The position numbers were made by a program, and so were the translations under genes. A DNA stretch of 64,000 nucleotides, from contig CAWDGK010000005.1 in the NCBI GenBank assembly GCA_963801855.1, positions 496,001-560,000 on the forward strand. The letters run 5' to 3'. The stretch's first letter is position 1. Each line of letters begins with the position of its first letter. The notes beneath the pieces are model-generated. The model did not search any database. It was given only the letters and a program-made list of their open reading frames with translations, and was not told the DNA's origin. Positions 1 to 6,180 of this stretch are shown here, piece after piece. Source of the DNA: JACDAN01 sp963801855 (GTDB lineage Bacteria > Actinomycetota > Thermoleophilia > Gaiellales > Gaiellaceae).

Positions 1-2
1 CA

Positions 3-197
3 GAGTCCTTCGGTGGGCTGCTGACCCTCGGGCTGCTCTTCTGCTCGATGACGCTCGTCTGGCTCGCCGCCTACGCCGTCGTCGTCGATCGCCTGGGCGA
101 CGTGCTGCGGCGACCGGCCGTCCGGCGGCTGTTCGACGCCGTGCTCGGCGCAGTCCTCGTAGCGCTCGGCCTGCGCCTGGCAGTGGACGGCCGCTAG
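3..197 (+). CDS. LysE/RhtB-family amino-acid exporter, C-terminal fragment
   Basis: The window opens inside this gene; the last 64 codons are visible and end at TAG 195-197. The fragment shows two hydrophobic segments (around LLTLGLLFCSMTLVWLAAYA and LFDAVLGAVLVALGLRLA) separated by a short arginine-rich loop (DVLRRPAVRR). This is the usual end of LysE/RhtB exporters, which move amino acids or related metabolites out across the cytoplasmic membrane. The G of its stop codon is the first base of the next gene's GTG start, so the two are probably co-translated. The substrate cannot be deduced from the fragment. Confidence 0.7.
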   Translation, partial: ESFGGLLTLGLLFCSMTLVWLAAYAVVVDRLGDVLRRPAVRRLFDAVLGAVLVALGLRLAVDGR

Positions 198-1240
198 TGA
201 CGATCGAGCGGCGCTTCGGCGAGAGCTCGCCGCTCTCGATCGGCGTGGAGGAGGAGGTCATGCTGCTCGACGCCGAGACGCTGGCCCCCGTCGGCGCCGT
301 GCGGGATCTCCTCGCGCGCACCGAGGGGCTCGATCTTCCGGGGACGCTCAAGACCGAGTTGCATGCGTCGGTCGTCGAGCTGACGACAGGGATCTGCGAC
401 TCCGTGGAGGAGGCCGTCGACGCGATCCGGATCCTCCGGATCCAGACTCTCGAGGCACTCACCGGTCTCGGGCTGACCGTGGCTGCAGCCGGATCGCATC
501 CCTTCGCCGAGCCGGAGTCGCTTCCGATCACCGACGAGAAGCGCTACCAGGAGATGGTCGGCTACGCCGGCGTCACGGCCCGCCGTCAGGGTGTGAACGG
601 GCTTCACGTGCACGTCGGGATGCCGGGCGCCGAGGAGTGCATGAAGACGCTGGAGACCATCCTGCCCTGGATGCCGGTCGTCCTTGCGCTCTCGGCGAAC
701 TCTCCCTACCTGGCCGGCCGAGCAACCGGACTTGCCTCCAACCGGGCCGAGATCCTCGCGCAGCTACCGCGGAGCGGGGCGCCGCCCGTCTTCGAGAGCT
801 ACCAGGCGTGGGAGCGGTGGATCGAAGGCTTCATCGCCACGGGGTTGATGAAGGACTACACCCAGGTCTGGTGGGACGTCCGGCCGCACCCACGCTTCGG
901 GACGCTCGAGATTCGGATGCCGGACCAGCCCACCGACATCAAGCAGACAGCCGGGTTCGTCGACCTGCTCAGGAACCTTGCCGCCTGGGCGCTGGAGCAT
1001 CCGGCCGACGGGCCTGCCGACCGGGGCCTCTACCAGCAGAACCGGTGGGCGGCCGCGCGCTTCGGCCCGGACGCCGAGCTCATTCACGACGGACAGCTCG
1101 TGTGCGCCCGTGATCTCTATGACGCGATGCCCGTGGAGAGCTCTCTCGACCCTGCGGTGTCGGAGGCGGCGCTCCAGCTCGGACACGACGATGTTCGAGC
1201 GGCGTGCGCAGATATCGTGGCGCGGACATGGCCGTCGTAA
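197..1240 (+). CDS. YbdK-type carboxylate-amine ligase (glutamate-cysteine ligase family 2)
   Basis: 347 aa, the normal length for the GCS2/YbdK family, whose members form an amide bond between a carboxylate (typically glutamate) and an amine using ATP. The family signature is visible: the acidic metal/ATP-binding GVEEE at residues 16-20, NGLHVHVG at about 134-141, and the downstream WWDVRPHPRFGTLEIRMPD block. It starts with GTG overlapping the stop of the exporter gene and ends 13 bp inside the next gene. True gamma-glutamylcysteine synthesis is possible but unproven; many actinobacterial paralogues have weak or unknown activity. Confidence 0.88.
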   Translation: MTIERRFGESSPLSIGVEEEVMLLDAETLAPVGAVRDLLARTEGLDLPGTLKTELHASVVELTTGICDSVEEAVDAIRILRIQTLEALTGLGLTVAAAGSHPFAEPESLPITDEKRYQEMVGYAGVTARRQGVNGLHVHVGMPGAEECMKTLETILPWMPVVLALSANSPYLAGRATGLASNRAEILAQLPRSGAPPVFESYQAWERWIEGFIATGLMKDYTQVWWDVRPHPRFGTLEIRMPDQPTDIKQTAGFVDLLRNLAAWALEHPADGPADRGLYQQNRWAAARFGPDAELIHDGQLVCARDLYDAMPVESSLDPAVSEAALQLGHDDVRAACADIVARTWPS

Positions 1241-1449
1241 AGGAGACGATCGAGGTCAGCGGCATCCGCTGCGAGCGGTGTGTGAACCGCCTGTCCGCTG
1301 CGCTCAAAGGACACGAGGGCCTCGAGTTCGCAACAGCGAACCTGATGGGTCAGGTCATGCTCGAATGGAACGACGAGCAGACGAGCCGCGAGGCCCTGGT
1401 CGAAGCAATGGCCGGCGCGGGCTTCCGGCAGCAGCCGGCCGAGCTCTAG
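1228..1449 (+). CDS. Heavy-metal-associated (HMA) domain protein, CopZ-like
   Basis: 73 aa, a single HMA domain. The metal site GIRCERC (C15, C18) matches the GMxCxxC motif of copper chaperones and P-type ATPase N-terminal domains, which bind Cu(I) or Zn(II) through the two cysteines. I chose ATG 1228 over the longer reading because the preceding codons overlap the ligase gene. The 13-bp overlap implies one transcript with the ligase. Pairing of a thiol-ligase-like enzyme with a metal chaperone suggests metal or redox homeostasis, but that is inference. Confidence 0.8.
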   Translation: MAVVKETIEVSGIRCERCVNRLSAALKGHEGLEFATANLMGQVMLEWNDEQTSREALVEAMAGAGFRQQPAEL

Positions 1450-1865
1450 CGCTTTTCTTCGTCAGGGACGTCGGAGAGCCGATCGCCGAGCAGGGCGGGC
1501 GACTCGTCGGGCAGGCCGACCATGTCTCCTCCGCCTTCGCGAATCCGGGCGCGTTCCTCGACGGACGTGTCGCCACCGGTGCCTTCGGCCGCAGAGGGGC
1601 CGTCGGCTTCGTCCATTCCGTAGTGGAGCGCGACCGCATGGCGGTCGAATTCGTCGTCGACCTTCGGCGACTCGCCGATCATCTCTCCGGAGAGCGTCGT
1701 TCGAGCCTGCTTCGCTTCGTCGTCCACTTCGACCGTCGTCTCGGGGACCGCATAGCGATGCTTGCGGAGCGTCCCGTGCTCGACGATGACGTAGTCACCT
1801 TGGCGCTCGACGACGGTGCCCCACCGCTTGTCGTCGACGGCAGTGATGAAGTCGTATCCGTCCAT
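1446..1865 (-). CDS. Hypothetical protein with DUF2171-like N-terminal domain
   Basis: 139 aa. The N-terminal half (VDDKRWGTVVERQGDYVIVE, then a basic KHRYAVP stretch) resembles the small beta-barrel DUF2171/PRC-like stress proteins; the C-terminal half is acidic, low in hydrophobics and probably disordered. A GAGG sequence 6 nt before ATG 1865 supports this start rather than one 20 codons further upstream. It is divergent from the sigma-factor operon, so the 80-bp gap holds both promoters. Its 3' end overlaps the HMA gene's stop by 4 bp, convergently. The function is unknown; the domain match is only by resemblance. Confidence 0.6.
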   Translation of the reverse strand: MDGYDFITAVDDKRWGTVVERQGDYVIVEHGTLRKHRYAVPETTVEVDDEAKQARTTLSGEMIGESPKVDDEFDRHAVALHYGMDEADGPSAAEGTGGDTSVEERARIREGGGDMVGLPDESPALLGDRLSDVPDEEKR

Positions 1866-1881
1866 ACGGAGCCTCGTACCC

Positions 1882-1907
1882 GGAATAGCACACACCGAAC
1901 CGTCGTT
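1882..1907 (+). promoter_or_regulatory. SigR/SigH-type ECF promoter of the sigma-factor operon
   Basis: GGAAT at 1882-1886, exactly 18 nt, then GTT at 1905-1907. This is the known consensus (GGAAT-N18/19-GTT) recognised by actinobacterial SigR/SigH redox sigma factors. It lies 38 nt upstream of the GTG start of the gene for just such a sigma factor, so positive autoregulation is likely. Confidence 0.75.
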
Positions 1908-1944
1908 GGTTAGACCGTTGAACAAGGCTGCTACGGTCGAGCGC

Positions 1945-2532
1945 GTGAGCGATGCCTCGGAGAGCCCGGCCCGACAGCTTGCAACCGACGCGAGGGACCG
2001 CGTCCGCTTCGAGGAGGAGGCGCTCGAGCTGTCCGACCAGGTGTACGGCGTTGCGAGACGGCTCGTCGGCTCTCGCGAGGCGGCGGAGGATCTCGTCCAG
2101 GAGACCTATGCGCGTGCGTTCCGAAGCTGGCGCTCGTTCCAGCCCGGCACCAACCTGCGCGCCTGGCTCTTTCGAATCCTCACGAACCTGAACATCGACC
2201 GTGGACGCAAGCTCCAGCGGACGCCCGACCTGCAGCCGCTCGAGGAGAGCGACTACTTCCTCTACAACAAGCTGGAGCAGTCCGGCGGCGACGGGAGCCC
2301 GGACGAGCAGCGTGTCGTCGAGCGGCTCTCTCAGAATGACGCCGTGACCGCCTTGGCCGACCTTCCCCACGATTTTCGCGACGTCGTCCTGCTCGTCGAT
2401 CTCGCCGACTTCACCTACAGCGATGCGGCCCAGATCCTCGACATCCCGATCGGAACCGTGATGTCCCGGCTGCACCGCGGCCGGCGGATCCTCAAACGGA
2501 CGCTCGCCGACTCTGCGGTGGAGGAAGCGTGA
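1945..2532 (+). CDS. ECF RNA polymerase sigma factor, SigR/SigH-like
   Basis: 195 aa from GTG 1945; a longer in-frame reading exists but would overlap the promoter. Region 2 is clear (LVGSREAAEDLVQETYARAF, FQPGTNLRAWLFRILTNLNI), followed by region 4 (DAAQILDIPIGTVMSRLHRG) at the C-terminus. The FNLRAWLF-type block and the linker with YFLYNKL are typical of the SigR/SigH group (ECF12), which responds to thiol-oxidative stress. The anti-sigma gene overlaps its stop by 4 bp (GTGA), and a matching SigR-type promoter lies upstream. Targets probably include thiol and redox genes. Confidence 0.92.
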   Translation: MSDASESPARQLATDARDRVRFEEEALELSDQVYGVARRLVGSREAAEDLVQETYARAFRSWRSFQPGTNLRAWLFRILTNLNIDRGRKLQRTPDLQPLEESDYFLYNKLEQSGGDGSPDEQRVVERLSQNDAVTALADLPHDFRDVVLLVDLADFTYSDAAQILDIPIGTVMSRLHRGRRILKRTLADSAVEEA

Positions 2533-2774
2533 CGACCGGCTTCGACTTCGATCCCTGTGACAAGTGCGAGCAGATGATGCAGCCGTATCTCGATCGCGTT
2601 CTGACCGACGGCGAGATCGCGGAGGCCGAGCAGCACCTCGACGGCTGCGACTACTGCCGGAAGCGCTACCGCTTCGAGGTCGAGTTCAGGACCTTCGTCC
2701 GCCAGGCCGCTGTCGCCGAGCCGATGCCGCCCGAGCTCAAGGAAAAGCTCCGGGCGCTACGCACCCCGCTCTAG
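2529..2774 (+). CDS. Zinc-binding anti-sigma factor, RsrA-like
   Basis: 81 aa, GTG start overlapping the sigma-factor stop. It carries the ZAS signature H36-x3-C40-x2-C43 plus an N-terminal C10-x2-C13 pair. In RsrA-type proteins such residues hold zinc and form a disulfide on oxidation, releasing the bound sigma factor. With the sigma gene it forms a redox switch in the cytoplasm. It ends 4 bp inside the convergent LytR_C gene. The exact redox pair is inferred from the family. Confidence 0.88.
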   Translation: MTTGFDFDPCDKCEQMMQPYLDRVLTDGEIAEAEQHLDGCDYCRKRYRFEVEFRTFVRQAAVAEPMPPELKEKLRALRTPL

Positions 2775-3460
2775 CCCAGCGCGCGGGGAGGCCCGACGAT
2801 GACGACCAGACGGCGCGGGTTCTTGCCGGCCGGCAGGGGCCGTGCCGTGACGCCGAGCTGGTTCGCGAGCCTGCGGCCGATCGCCTCTCCGCCCGGCGGG
2901 AAGTAGACCGAGGTCTCCGGGTAGTCGAATCTGCCGGCCCGGCTCACGCGCTTGATCTGGTACGCGAATGAGCCCACCCTGTCCGCGATCCGTCGCGTGT
3001 AGCTGATGTCGCCGCCGCCGTTCAGGACGTCCACGGAGATGCGCCAGGGCGGCGGCAAAGCCTGCGCCGACGCCGCGTTGCCCGTGGAGTCGTCTGCGAG
3101 TCGCGGCGGTACGACAACGGCAAGGAAGACGGCGAGCGCGGCGGCTGCGAGGCCGGCAGCCACGGCGAGCCTCCCACGCGGGTTGCTGGAAAGCGGCCCG
3201 ACGGGCAGGCCCGCGAGGCGGCATGCCTCTCGCCGGTCGATCCCGAGCGAGGTCGTGTAGAGCAACAGGGCCACCGTGGCTCGCTCGCTGGACCGGAAGC
3301 GGTACAGACGCCCTTCCTCGAGCCACGCGACCTCGTCGGGCGTCAGGCCTGCGCGCTTGGCAGCGTCCTCCGCTGTGAGCTGTCGCTGAAGCCGGGCACG
3401 CGCGAGCGCGGACGGCTCTTCGCGGACCTCTGACAGTACGGCCTCCATGAACGCGTTCAT
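2771..3460 (-). CDS. Membrane protein with HTH-like N-terminus and LytR C-terminal domain
   Basis: 229 aa. Residues about 22-85 resemble the Xre-like fold of RodZ-type proteins (LTAEDAAKRAGLTPDEVAWL). A single membrane segment follows at about 97-118, then an extracytoplasmic LytR_C domain (VDVLNGGGDISYTRRIADRV and later VYFPPGGEAIGRRLANQLG). LytR_C domains occur on cell-envelope proteins of actinobacteria, often with LCP ligases, but the LCP domain is absent here. ATG overlaps the MobA-like gene stop by 4 bp, so the two are co-transcribed. A role in the envelope is inference. Confidence 0.75.
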   Translation of the reverse strand: MNAFMEAVLSEVREEPSALARARLQRQLTAEDAAKRAGLTPDEVAWLEEGRLYRFRSSERATVALLLYTTSLGIDRREACRLAGLPVGPLSSNPRGRLAVAAGLAAAALAVFLAVVVPPRLADDSTGNAASAQALPPPWRISVDVLNGGGDISYTRRIADRVGSFAYQIKRVSRAGRFDYPETSVYFPPGGEAIGRRLANQLGVTARPLPAGKNPRRLVVIVGPPRALG

Positions 3461-3981
3461 TCTGCGGGCTCCTCTCTCAACCTGCCGGGAAGTTCATCGG
3501 CAAGATCGACGTCTCCTGGAGAGCCGAGGTCGTCGCAGGGGACGAAAACGGGCTGGAAAGCGCGCGCCCCTTCGTCCGGTATGCGGTCCCAGACCGAGCG
3601 TCCGACCACCACAGGGTGCCCCCGAACCCCGTCGTAGGAGGCTGCGAACACCTCGCCGGAGCCCTCGCGCCACGCTGCAATGACGCGATCCACGGCGGCC
3701 GGGGAGAGATCCGGTCCGTCGGCAAGGACGACCACCGCCGCCTCGACCTCCTCGACGAGCGCCTCGAGGCCGCACCGAAGCGAAACGCCGGGCCCGAGCG
3801 CCCAGTCGGGACAGTGCACGACCCGGGCGTCGGCCTCGATCGTGTGCGCGCCGGAAACGACGACGACCTCGTCCACGGAGCTCTCCCGCACCCGCAGCAA
3901 GACCTCAGGAAGCAGAAGTCTCTGCTTTGCACCACCGAATCGCGTTCCCGCGCCGGCGGCGAGGATCACAGCTCCGATCAT
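3457..3981 (-). CDS. MobA/MocA-like nucleotidyltransferase (molybdenum cofactor cytidylyl/guanylyltransferase family)
   Basis: 174 aa with the NTP-transferase loop LAAGAGTRFGGAKQ near the N-terminus and the metal-binding VVVLADGPDLSP in the middle. MocA adds CMP to molybdenum cofactor and serves the xanthine dehydrogenase/aldehyde oxidoreductase family. A three-subunit enzyme of that family is encoded upstream on the same strand (5.3-8.8 kb), which makes MocA the likeliest role. Slightly shorter than typical MocA (about 190-200 aa): the assembled frame runs from LLLP straight to EVLLRV, so a few residues may be lost there. MobA or another sugar nucleotidyltransferase cannot be excluded. Confidence 0.75.
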   Translation of the reverse strand: MIGAVILAAGAGTRFGGAKQRLLLPEVLLRVRESSVDEVVVVSGAHTIEADARVVHCPDWALGPGVSLRCGLEALVEEVEAAVVVLADGPDLSPAAVDRVIAAWREGSGEVFAASYDGVRGHPVVVGRSVWDRIPDEGARAFQPVFVPCDDLGSPGDVDLADELPGRLREEPAE

Positions 3982-3998
3982 TCAGCAAGGATGCCGTC

Positions 3999-4131
3999 GT
4001 GGAACGGGCTTTGCCCGTTCCACTCCGAGAACTACCGGTTCCACCCGGTCTCTCATGGCGCGGGCGCGCCGCGCGCCGCGAAGCGGCGCCCGGCTTCCGG
4101 ACCGTCGCTGAAAGTCGCAAGACTTTCAGCG
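3999..4131 (+). repeat. Dispersed hairpin repeat, copy 1
   Basis: Hairpin A at 3999-4023 has 11-bp arms (GTGGAACGGGC) around a TTT loop. A GC-rich palindromic core from about 4062 to 4101 contains GCGGCGCCCGGCTTCCGGA. Hairpin C at 4106-4131 has 11-bp arms (CGCTGAAAGTC) around a GCAA tetraloop. The same order recurs at 55632-55801, and the core plus hairpin C recur inverted at 57809-57875. It lies between the transglycosylase stop and the MobA-like start on the minus strand. No T-run follows, so it is not an obvious intrinsic terminator. Confidence 0.75.
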
Positions 4132-4142
4132 AAAGCGAAGCG

Positions 4143-4685
4143 CTAGGCGCAGCCCTGCAGCTTCCGCCACTGGCGCGTGACGTTCGCGACGTACGTGAGG
4201 GTCTCGGCGCTCGGTGCTCCACCGGCCCGGGTGACCGCGGTCGGACCGGCGTTGTAGGCGGCGAGCGCCAGATCGGTGGAGTGGAACCGGTCGAGCATCA
4301 GCCTGAGGTACCGCGCTCCAGCGAGGACGTTGGACGGCGGGTGATCCGGATCGAGCGCGAGCTCTCGCGCCGTGGCCGGCATGACCTGAAGGAGGCCACG
4401 CGCACCTGCCTCCGAGCGGGCCTTCGAACGGAGATTCGACTCCACGCGTGCCACGGCGACGAGCAGCGCGAGCGGAAGCCCTGTGTCCCGCGCTGCAATC
4501 GCGAAGGCGGGTCGAAACCGCCGCGGCAATCGGCACGACTTCTCGGCGATCGGCACAGCTGGTTTGACGGTGGCCCGCTGGATCGGGGCCTGCACCTTGT
4601 CCGCGCTCGCCGCCGTCGACACGGCAGCGGCAAACCAGGTGCAGGCACCGGCGACCACCAGGAGTCCACAGAGTCGAAGCCGCAT
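4143..4685 (-). CDS. Secreted lytic transglycosylase (SLT family)
   Basis: 180 aa. Residues 1-28 form a signal peptide (MRLRLCGLLVVAGACTWFAA). The SLT domain begins near residue 65 and shows the catalytic Glu in VARVESNLRS (E82), then GARGLLQVMPATA and LALAAYNAGP. Such enzymes cleave peptidoglycan glycan strands between MurNAc and GlcNAc outside the membrane. It lies 20 nt downstream of the cyclophilin lipoprotein gene on the same strand, so both exported proteins may share a transcript. Repeat copy 1 lies at its 3' end. Confidence 0.9.
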   Translation of the reverse strand: MRLRLCGLLVVAGACTWFAAAVSTAASADKVQAPIQRATVKPAVPIAEKSCRLPRRFRPAFAIAARDTGLPLALLVAVARVESNLRSKARSEAGARGLLQVMPATARELALDPDHPPSNVLAGARYLRLMLDRFHSTDLALAAYNAGPTAVTRAGGAPSAETLTYVANVTRQWRKLQGCA

Positions 4686-4705
4686 TCGAGGCGAGAGAGG
4701 CTAGC

Positions 4706-5335
4706 TCAACCGTCCGAGACGGCCGTGCTCTCGATCGCGATTTGCTCGGTGGGGCGCTCTGTCTGGCGGTTGCCGAGCTTCCCGATCTTCTCGACCGTGT
4801 CGAGGCCCTCCACGATCTTTCCGACCACGGCGTAGTCCGGGGGCAGCTGCGCGTTGTCCGACGTCACGATGAAGAACTGGCTGCCGCCCGTGCCCGGAGG
4901 CTCGAATTGCGACTTCGCCATGGCGACGACGCCCTTCGTGTAGGCCGTGTTCGGCGGCGGCGCGTCGATTGTCGTGTAGCCGGAGCCGCCGTTGCCCGTC
5001 GCCGTGGGGTCGCCGCCCTGGATGATGTAGCCGGGGATGATCCGGTGGAAGCGGGTTCCGTCGAAGAATCCACGCCGGGCGAGGTCGAGCATGGAGTCTC
5101 CGTTGCACGGCGCGTTCTCGGGGTCCAGCTCGACCGTGAAGCTTCCGTGGGAAGTCTCGAACTCGATCCGGTACTCCTTCCCGCGCTCCAGCGGCTGGAC
5201 GCTCGGCGGGTTCGTCGGGTCCTGGATCTCGACCTCGCAGGTAATCGCGTTCCGATCGGGGCCCGGGTCGTCGTCTCCTCCGCAGCCGACGGCCAGGAGT
5301 GCCAGCGCGCCGACCAGGGCGCACGCCAGCCTCAT
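4706..5335 (-). CDS. Lipoprotein peptidyl-prolyl isomerase (cyclophilin type)
   Basis: 209 aa from ATG 5335; a longer upstream reading overlaps another gene and lacks a signal. The lipobox LLAVGC (C18) predicts a membrane-anchored lipoprotein, followed by an acidic linker. The cyclophilin domain shows FFDGTRFHRIIPGYIIQGGD, GGSGY and GTGGSQFFIVT. The fold isomerises X-Pro bonds and would act on exported proteins. The ATG overlaps the stop of the molybdenum hydroxylase FAD subunit (ATGA), so it is coupled to that operon, though a functional link is not evident. Confidence 0.9.
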   Translation of the reverse strand: MRLACALVGALALLAVGCGGDDDPGPDRNAITCEVEIQDPTNPPSVQPLERGKEYRIEFETSHGSFTVELDPENAPCNGDSMLDLARRGFFDGTRFHRIIPGYIIQGGDPTATGNGGSGYTTIDAPPPNTAYTKGVVAMAKSQFEPPGTGGSQFFIVTSDNAQLPPDYAVVGKIVEGLDTVEKIGKLGNRQTERPTEQIAIESTAVSDG

Positions 5336-6180
5336 GCCGCGACCTCGGCAAGCGCGCGGCGGATGAGTGCTTCCGCGATCTCGAGCTTGTAGGCGTTGAG
5401 CGGCAGCGGCGTCGCACGTTCCAGGTCGCCGGCTCCGCCGAGCAACCACGGAATCGGAGCCATCCCCGACACCGCGAGCCTCGTCTCGTCGCCGAACCGG
5501 GCCGCAGCCACGCCGACGAGCGCGAACGAGAAGCGCTGCCGGTCCATGGCCTTCAGGTACGTGCTGGCCTCAGGTACCGGGACGTCGAGCTCGAGGATCA
5601 GCTCACCCGGCTCGAGTGCAGTCAGCTCGCGGTTCTCCGCGGTGGGCAGGCGGTAGAGCTCGGCGAGCGGAAACTCCCGCCGGTCGGTGTGGACGGTGGC
5701 GCGAAGCGCGAGGAGCGCGGCAGCCGGGTCCGACGGGTGCGCCGACGCGCACGGCTTGTTCGCGATGACCGCGTGCTCGCGATGCTGCCCCTCCCGTGCG
5801 AAGCACCGGTCGCCGCCGTGGAGCCAGCACGGATAGCGGAGCCGCCAGTACCAGCAGCGCGTCGACTGGAGGAGGTTCCCGCCGATCGTTCCCATCGCGC
5901 GGAGCTGCGGTGACGCGGCCAGCCGGCATGCCTCTCGGAGGGCCTTCGGGATCTGAGGATCGACCTCGAGCTCACCGAGCGTCGTGCCGGCGCCGATCCG
6001 CCCTTGCCGTCGATCCCGCGTGGGACGACGGCGCCGATGTCGACGAGCGCGGTCGCCTCGACGATCCGGTCTCGGAGCAGGGGCACGAGCTCGGTTCCGC
6101 CCGCCAGCGGGACCGATGTCTCGGCCGTTTCCGAGGGCGGATCGAGCCGCCTCCAGTGACTCAGGCCGAAGGAGCTCCAA
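5332..6180 (-). CDS. FAD-binding subunit of molybdenum hydroxylase, PaoB/YagS-like (two frameshifts in assembly)
   Basis: About 282 aa when two compensating frameshifts near 6110 and 6000 are repaired: ELLRPESLEAA, then PLAGGTELVPLLRDRIVEA in the neighbouring frame, then GRIGAGTTLGELE. MGTIGGNLLQ is the FAD-domain signature. The region TRCWYWRLRYPCWLHGGDRC plus a later KPCASAHPSD supplies four cysteines at positions resembling those that hold an extra [4Fe-4S] cluster in PaoB of E. coli aldehyde oxidoreductase. A TTG start at 6180 gives the usual N-terminus and overlaps the large-subunit gene by 20 bp. Role: passes electrons from the molybdenum centre to an acceptor. Confidence 0.8.
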   Translation of the reverse strand: MELLRPESLEAARSALGNGRDIGPAGGRNRARAPAPRPDRRGDRARRHRRRRPTRDRRQGRIGAGTTLGELEVDPQIPKALREACRLAASPQLRAMGTIGGNLLQSTRCWYWRLRYPCWLHGGDRCFAREGQHREHAVIANKPCASAHPSDPAAALLALRATVHTDRREFPLAELYRLPTAENRELTALEPGELILELDVPVPEASTYLKAMDRQRFSFALVGVAAARFGDETRLAVSGMAPIPWLLGGAGDLERATPLPLNAYKLEIAEALIRRALAEVAA

